The notes beneath the pieces are model-generated. The model saw nothing but the letters and a program-made list of their open reading frames with translations. It searched no databases and was not told the origin of the DNA. This document shows positions 59,359 to 64,000 of a DNA stretch of 64,000 nt, piece by piece. The stretch comes from Paraconexibacter algicola (lineage in GTDB: Bacteria; Actinomycetota; Thermoleophilia; Solirubrobacterales; Solirubrobacteraceae), in NCBI RefSeq assembly GCF_003044185.1, contig NZ_PYYB01000003.1, positions 124,001-188,000 on the forward strand, in the 5' to 3' direction. Made by a program: the position numbers and the translations under genes. Within the stretch, counting starts at the first letter, position 1; every line of letters starts with the position of its first letter.

Positions 59359-61056
59359 GTGGGGATGAAGATCGCGCTGGTGTCGCTGGAGGACGGGATC
59401 ACGGCCTGCGGGTTCCGCAAGTTCGCGGCCCGCGCCGCCGAGCTCAACGAGGACACCACGACGTACTACGTGTCGACGAGCCGCTGGGCCACGGTCCGCG
59501 GGGCGATCAAGGGCACGATGGGCGACCAGGGCGACCTGACGTCCGGCCAGATCGACGAGATCGTCGCCGGCCTGCGCGGCGCGGACCTCGTCGGCTTCAG
59601 CTCGATGACCGGCTACGCGAAGCTCACGCACCGCATCATCGAGCGGCTGCGCGAGACCGCGCCGGACACCTACCTGGTCTGGGGCGGCATCCACCCGATC
59701 ATCCACCCCGAGGACGCGATCACCGCCCCGGTCGACGCGATCTGCACCGGGGAGGGCGAGTTCGCGTTCGAGCAGCTGCTGCGCCGCCTCGAGGCCGGGG
59801 AGCGCCCGACGGACGTGAAGAACTTCTGGTTCCGCGACGGCGACGGCGAGGTCGTCCGCAACGGCTTCCTGCCGCTGATGACCAGCGCGATGATGGAGGA
59901 GCTGCCGTTCCCCTCCTACGGCGCGGACGGCGAGCAGATCTACCGGCTCGGCCACGGCTTCGAGGACATGACCCTCGACGACTACCTCGCCAACGACGGC
60001 CTGAGCTACACGGCGCTGTGGTCGATCGGCTGCCCGTTCCACTGCACGTACTGCGGCAACACGGCGTTCATCGCCAACGACCGCACCTACAAGAAGATCC
60101 GCCACCCCTCCGCGCGGTACATCGTCGAGGAGATCAAGGCGGTCCGCCGCCGCTTCCCGCACCTCAGCCAGGTCAGCTTCCTGGACGACTCGTTCATGGC
60201 CATCCCCTACCGGCAGATCGAGGAGTTCGCCGAGCTCTGGCACGACGAGGTCGGCCTGCCGTTCGCGGTCTACGGCGTGATCCCGAACTACGTCAAGCAG
60301 GACAAGTTCGAGATCCTCACCTGGGCCGGGATGAACCGCGTCCGCATGGGCGTGCAGTCCGGCTCCGAGCGGATCCTGAAGTTCTACCAGCGCCCCTCGC
60401 CGCCGCCGAAGATCCTGGCCGCCGGGAAGGTCATCGCGTCGTTCTCGCCGCGGTACCACATCCCCCCGGCCTACGACATCATCATGGACAACCCGATCGA
60501 GACGCGACAGGACGTCGTCGACACGCTCGAGCTGCTCTACGAGATGCCGCGGCCGTACACGCTGCTCATCTACTCGCTGAAGGTCATCCCCAACACGGAG
60601 CTGGCCCGCGCGATGGAGGAGGAGGGCATCGACCTCGAGGAGATCTCCTCCTCCTACCTGTGGATCCCGCCGCGCGCCGGGAACCTGCTGCTCTACCTGC
60701 TGGCGATCGTGCGCCCGCCGCGCTGGCTGTTCGACCGGCTGCTCACCCACGTGCGGGCGAGCAGCGAGCCGCAGAAGGAGTACCCGCGCCTGGGCATGGT
60801 GCTCCGCACCGGGTACCTCGCCAAGCGCGCGCTGCAGCACCTGTGGTTCATGGACTTCTCGATCATCCCCGGCCGGGCGGGCTACCTCGCCTGGCGGGTC
60901 GGCGCGGTCGGCTTCTGGCAGAAGCACGTGCGCCGGCGCATGGAGCGGCCGGCCCCCAAGCCGCGTCCCAAGCGCGAGATCGTGCTCCCGGACGTCGCGG
61001 TGATCCCGCCGTCCCCCGCCGATCCGGCGCTCGACAAGCCGCCGATCGTCGGCTAG
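59359..61056 (+). CDS. B12-binding radical SAM protein
   Basis: The 565-residue product starts at GTG 59359 seven bases after GGGGAAGGG; ATG 59365 is the alternative. The N-terminal ~130 residues form a B12-binding fold (ADLVGFSSMTGYAKLTHRII, then YLVWGGIHPIIHP). The radical SAM cluster is CPFHCTYC with Cys225, Cys229 and Cys232. After the core (to ~420) there is a C-terminal region with hydrophobic and basic parts that may touch the membrane. Cobalamin-dependent radical SAM enzymes often methylate unactivated carbons; the substrate is unknown. Confidence 0.88.
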   Translation: MGMKIALVSLEDGITACGFRKFAARAAELNEDTTTYYVSTSRWATVRGAIKGTMGDQGDLTSGQIDEIVAGLRGADLVGFSSMTGYAKLTHRIIERLRETAPDTYLVWGGIHPIIHPEDAITAPVDAICTGEGEFAFEQLLRRLEAGERPTDVKNFWFRDGDGEVVRNGFLPLMTSAMMEELPFPSYGADGEQIYRLGHGFEDMTLDDYLANDGLSYTALWSIGCPFHCTYCGNTAFIANDRTYKKIRHPSARYIVEEIKAVRRRFPHLSQVSFLDDSFMAIPYRQIEEFAELWHDEVGLPFAVYGVIPNYVKQDKFEILTWAGMNRVRMGVQSGSERILKFYQRPSPPPKILAAGKVIASFSPRYHIPPAYDIIMDNPIETRQDVVDTLELLYEMPRPYTLLIYSLKVIPNTELARAMEEEGIDLEEISSSYLWIPPRAGNLLLYLLAIVRPPRWLFDRLLTHVRASSEPQKEYPRLGMVLRTGYLAKRALQHLWFMDFSIIPGRAGYLAWRVGAVGFWQKHVRRRMERPAPKPRPKREIVLPDVAVIPPSPADPALDKPPIVG

Positions 61057-61311
61057 GGTCGCACCTCCCGTACTCGCGGGAGGTTCATCTCATGACCGTG
61101 TCCCGGACGCACAACCGCCCCGATGCCCGACGCCTCTCCGGCGTCACGCATCGCGCCGCGTCCGCGCCCCGGTCCTGAGTCGAAGCTCTCCGGGTCCCGC
61201 GGGCGCCTCGCCGCCCAGGGACCCGGTCCTCCGCACGCCTCACGCGTGACGCAGCACCACCGTTCTCCGGGCGGTCGGCACACACCGATCACCACCACCA
61301 AGGAGCACGCC

Positions 61312-61500
61312 GTGCATCTGCTGCTGCAGAAGGAGTACCTCGACGCCACCGCATCCCGCGGGCGACCCGAGCCGCAGGACAGAGCCGTCCCCCGGCGGGG
61401 ACGGCCACCGTCGTCGCCGCCGCGGCGCTGGCTCGCGACGGGCCTCGCCCGCGCGGCCCGTGTCGCAGATCGCGAGGCGGCGCGTCGCGCCGTCGCCTGA
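61312..61500 (+). CDS. Small basic protein
   Basis: The 62-residue product is called from GTG 61312 because AAGGAG lies exactly six bases upstream (61300-61305). It begins VHLLLQKEYLDATASRGRPE and ends in a basic helix (LATGLARAARVADREAARR). The frame is open further upstream but has no ribosome-binding site there. No family is recognised. Confidence 0.55.
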   Translation: MHLLLQKEYLDATASRGRPEPQDRAVPRRGRPPSSPPRRWLATGLARAARVADREAARRAVA

Positions 61501-61599
61501 GCGCCGCCCCGTCGCCCGCCGGGCGCCCGACCGGGCGCCCGGCGCGCGAGGGACGGATGGCGTACGGACCCTGCGTCCGACGCTCTAGAGTGCCGGGTG

Positions 61600-63261
61600 A
61601 TGAGCACCGGACCGATCAGGTTCCCGCCCCCCGGGTCCCCGGGTTCGCCGGCGCTCGACCCGCAGCGCCGGCTCTTCGACGCGCTGTACCGCGACAGCCG
61701 CATGTTCAAGGCCATCGTGCTGGCCGACGGGACGCTCGTCGACGCCAACCCCGCGGCACTCGCCGCGGGCGGCCCGGCGGCCGCCGAGAGCCTCGACCGG
61801 CCGTTCTGGGAGGCCGCCTGGTGGGGGCCCTCCGCCGAGCAGCGCGAGATCGTCCGGGCGATCGTCGAGCGCACCGCCACCGGTGAGCGGATGGCGGGCG
61901 ATCTCGCCTACCTCCACGCCGACGGCACACGACGGGTGCTCGACTTCACCTGCGACCCGGTGATCGACCCGGCGACCGGCCGTCCCGACTACCTCGTGTT
62001 CTGCGGCACCGACGTCGCCGGCCGCCGCCAGGACGAGCGGCGGCTCGCGCGGGAGCGCGCGCAGATCGAGCGCGAGCGCGACCAGGCCGAGGCCGACCAC
62101 GCCACCACCACCGCGTTCCTGGCGAACATGAGCCACGAGATCCGCACGCCGATGAACGCGGTGATCGGGTTCACGTCGCTGCTGCTCGACACCGACCTCG
62201 ACCCGCAGCAGCGCGACTTCACGCAGACGATCCGGTCCTCCGGCGAGCACCTGCTCGGCCTGATCGACGACGTCCTGGACTACTCCAAGCTCGAGGCGGG
62301 CGAGATGACGCTCGCGGCCGTCCCGTTCTCGCTGCGCTCGACGCTGGAGCGGTGCCTCGGCCTCGTCGCCGGGCCCGCGCGCGCCAAGGGCCTGCGGCTG
62401 CACGCCGTCGTGCAGCCCGGCGTCCCCGATCGGCTCGTGGCGGACGACCGCCGGATCCGCCAGATCCTCCTGAACCTGCTCGGCAACGCGGTGAAGTTCA
62501 CCGAGCGCGGCGAGGTCGTCGTCGAGGCCGACGTGCGCCGCGGGCCCGAGGGACCGATCCTCGTCCTGCAGGTCCAGGACACCGGGCCCGGCATCACGCC
62601 CGAGCACATGGCGCAGCTGTTCGAGCCGTTCCGCCAGGGCGACCAGACGCTCAGCCGCCGCCACGGCGGGACCGGCCTGGGGCTGGCGATCTCCCGCCGG
62701 CTCGCCCGACTCATGGGCGGGGACATCACCGCGGTGTCCGCGGCGGGCGAGGGCACCCGCTTCACCTTCGCGCTCGGTGTCGGCGTCTTCGGGCCCGGGA
62801 CCGCGGAGGCGACGCCGGTGGCCGAGCAGCCGCCCTCGCCCCGCTCGCGCCGGTCCCCCGGACAGCCCGTCGAGCCGGGCGACCGCCCGCTGCGCGTGCT
62901 CGTCGCCGAGGACAGCCCGGTCAACCAGCGGGTGCTCGTGCTGTCGCTCGGGCAGCTCGGCTACGAGCCCGACGTCGTCGAGAACGGGCTCGCCGCCGTC
63001 GAGGCGGTGCAGCGCCAGCCCTACGACGTCGTGCTGATGGACATCCAGATGCCGGTCATGGACGGGCTGCGCGCCACGCAGGAGATCCACCGCCGGCTGC
63101 CGCCCGAGCGTCGGCCCCGGATCATCGCCGTGACCGCGCACGCCCTGGAGTCCGACCGGTCACGCTGCCTGGCCGCGGGGATGGACGACTACGTGTCCAA
63201 GCCCCTGCGGCCCGGCCAGCTGCGCAAGCTGCTGGCCGAGACCGCGCCACTGCCCGTCTGA
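61600..63261 (+). CDS. Hybrid sensor histidine kinase with PAS and receiver domains
   Basis: The 553-residue product has an N-terminal PAS-like domain (about 25-140, with VLADGTLVDANPAAL) and a short coiled coil. The HisKA box FLANMSHEIRTPMNAVIGF has His179. The ATPase domain has NLLGNAVKFTE, DTGPGITP and GGTGLGLAI. The C-terminal receiver has Asp481 (LMDIQMPVMDG) and Lys in VSKPLRPGQL. There are no membrane helices, so it is a soluble hybrid kinase. No Hpt or DNA-binding partner is adjacent. Confidence 0.94.
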   Translation: MSTGPIRFPPPGSPGSPALDPQRRLFDALYRDSRMFKAIVLADGTLVDANPAALAAGGPAAAESLDRPFWEAAWWGPSAEQREIVRAIVERTATGERMAGDLAYLHADGTRRVLDFTCDPVIDPATGRPDYLVFCGTDVAGRRQDERRLARERAQIERERDQAEADHATTTAFLANMSHEIRTPMNAVIGFTSLLLDTDLDPQQRDFTQTIRSSGEHLLGLIDDVLDYSKLEAGEMTLAAVPFSLRSTLERCLGLVAGPARAKGLRLHAVVQPGVPDRLVADDRRIRQILLNLLGNAVKFTERGEVVVEADVRRGPEGPILVLQVQDTGPGITPEHMAQLFEPFRQGDQTLSRRHGGTGLGLAISRRLARLMGGDITAVSAAGEGTRFTFALGVGVFGPGTAEATPVAEQPPSPRSRRSPGQPVEPGDRPLRVLVAEDSPVNQRVLVLSLGQLGYEPDVVENGLAAVEAVQRQPYDVVLMDIQMPVMDGLRATQEIHRRLPPERRPRIIAVTAHALESDRSRCLAAGMDDYVSKPLRPGQLRKLLAETAPLPV

Positions 63262-63271
63262 GGCGCGCCGC

Positions 63272-63718
63272 TCAGCGGGTCACGCGCACCGCGGCGCGCC
63301 GCACGACGCGACGACCGGCGCCGTCGGTGGCCGTGAGCACGACCGTGTACCGCGCACTGCCGCGCAGGCGGCGCACGAGCGACAGCCGGACCGTCCGGCT
63401 CGCGCGCAGCGACGTGACCGCGCTGCGCAGGACGGTCCGTCCGGCGCCGTCGAGGACCCGCAGGCGGGCCGCGCGCAGCACGCCGCCGCGCAGCCCGACG
63501 CGGACGCCGACGGCGCGCAGCCGGTTCGTGTCACCGACCTCGTCGCCCGGATCCTGAAGCCCGGCTGGCGCAGGAACCGCCCGACGTCGGTGTACGTGTG
63601 GTTGGTGACGAACGTCTGCACCTGGTGCGAGGCCCCGAACTCGCGGACGGCGAGCGTCTCCGGCTCGGTGAACGGGGCGATGCCGCGGTAGTGGCAGCCC
63701 GGACCCGCCGGACCCGCC
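63272..63718 (-). pseudogene. Remnant of M14 zinc carboxypeptidase
   Basis: Directly after the TetR stop one frame reads GPGCHYRGIAPFTEPETLAV and QTFVTNHTYTDVGRFLRQPG. This matches the inner part of secreted M14 peptidases (TNHTYT corresponds to the usual SNHT region). No signal peptide, start codon or earlier zinc-binding HxxE is present. After about 63560 the frame changes and continues as a basic Ig-like C-terminal domain (AVGVRVGLRGGVLRAARLRV). It is 5'-truncated and frameshifted. Confidence 0.6.
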
Positions 63719-63720
63719 GA

Positions 63721-64000
63721 TCATGCGGTCGCCGTCGCGGATCCGACGGCTCGGCGCGCGAACACCCGCAGCGCGGCGACGAGCGCGGCCGGGTCGGGCC
63801 GGTCCTCCGCGGCGGGGGCGAGCGGTCCGACGAGCGCCTCGCCGACGGCGCCCACGAGCGCGGCGGCGGTGAGGTCCGGGTCCTGCGCGGGGATCTCCCC
63901 GGCGGCGACCGCCTCGGCCAGCAGGCCCGACAGCAACGCCCGGTAGGTCTGCCGGTACGCGAGCCGCTCGGCGTCCACGAGCGGGTCGACCGGCTCGGCC
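63721..64000 (-). CDS. TetR-family regulator, C-terminal part (5' end beyond window)
   Basis: The 93 visible codons form helices with YRQTYRALLSGLLAEAVAAG and DLTAAALVGAVGEALVGPLA, the typical ligand-binding end of TetR proteins. The DNA-binding half lies outside the window. Confidence 0.7.
   Translation of the reverse strand, partial: AEPVDPLVDAERLAYRQTYRALLSGLLAEAVAAGEIPAQDPDLTAAALVGAVGEALVGPLAPAAEDRPDPAALVAALRVFARRAVGSATATA

Overview
The window is very GC-rich DNA with dense, overlapping genes, GTG starts and many secreted Ig-like or repeat proteins with short alanine-rich signal peptides. An actinobacterial cell-division (dcw) start, a tad pilus locus, proton-translocating transhydrogenase and B12 metabolism fit a soil member of the Thermoleophilia (Solirubrobacterales-like). 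That placement is inferred from gene content and style; no rRNA is present.

Layout. 1-3.4 kb: mraZ-rsmH-ftsL-ftsI, read leftwards, with MraZ-type boxes in the promoter. 3.7-15.3 kb: a DUF3352 lipoprotein, tadA-tadB-tadC, an MFS exporter, a long calcium-loop (thrombospondin type 3) secreted protein, and a response regulator-histidine kinase-CpaB operon. 15.3-20.8 kb: a leftward chain made of an ECF sigma factor fused to a zinc-finger/membrane tail, a RibD/DHFR-like reductase, a divergent folP, an fsa-type transaldolase and a Rho-like protein that lacks several key Rho residues. 20.9-31.4 kb: secreted proteins, glpD, membrane proteins, a TetR/MFS pair with a clear operator, and a patch of palindromic repeats around a decayed PPOX gene. 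31.4-34.4 kb: pntA-pntB.

34.5-42.4 kb is the most interesting chromosomal locus. A cobalamin riboswitch precedes two secreted DUF4430 proteins, an ECF transporter T subunit, a double ATPase, and an S subunit fused to an alpha/alpha-barrel domain with QxxDGGF repeats. DUF4430 resembles the beta domain of animal transcobalamin/intrinsic factor, and the alpha/alpha barrel resembles their alpha domain. The operon therefore looks like a split, membrane-anchored transcobalamin coupled to an ECF B12 importer. The divergent pduO-cobS pair would adenosylate and complete the imported corrinoid.

42.4-49.2 kb holds a PAP2 phosphatase, a trypsin-like protease, an RTX-repeat protein, small proteins and a PKD/beta-helix protein. 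49.57-56.03 kb is an integrated element of about 6.4 kb in the 3' end of a tRNA-Glu gene. It is bounded by a 24-bp repeat and has doubled TGTCCCCA sites near each end, an excisionase-integrase pair, a seven-gene leftward operon of tiny overlapping unknown genes, a central operator-like palindrome, a homing-endonuclease-repeat protein and three perfect-period 20-bp iterons. No capsid, conjugation or recognisable replication gene is visible, so it is a cryptic satellite-like element.

56.1-64 kb: tRNA-Leu, secreted proteins, murB, a B12-binding radical SAM enzyme, a hybrid sensor kinase, an M14 peptidase remnant and the end of a TetR gene.
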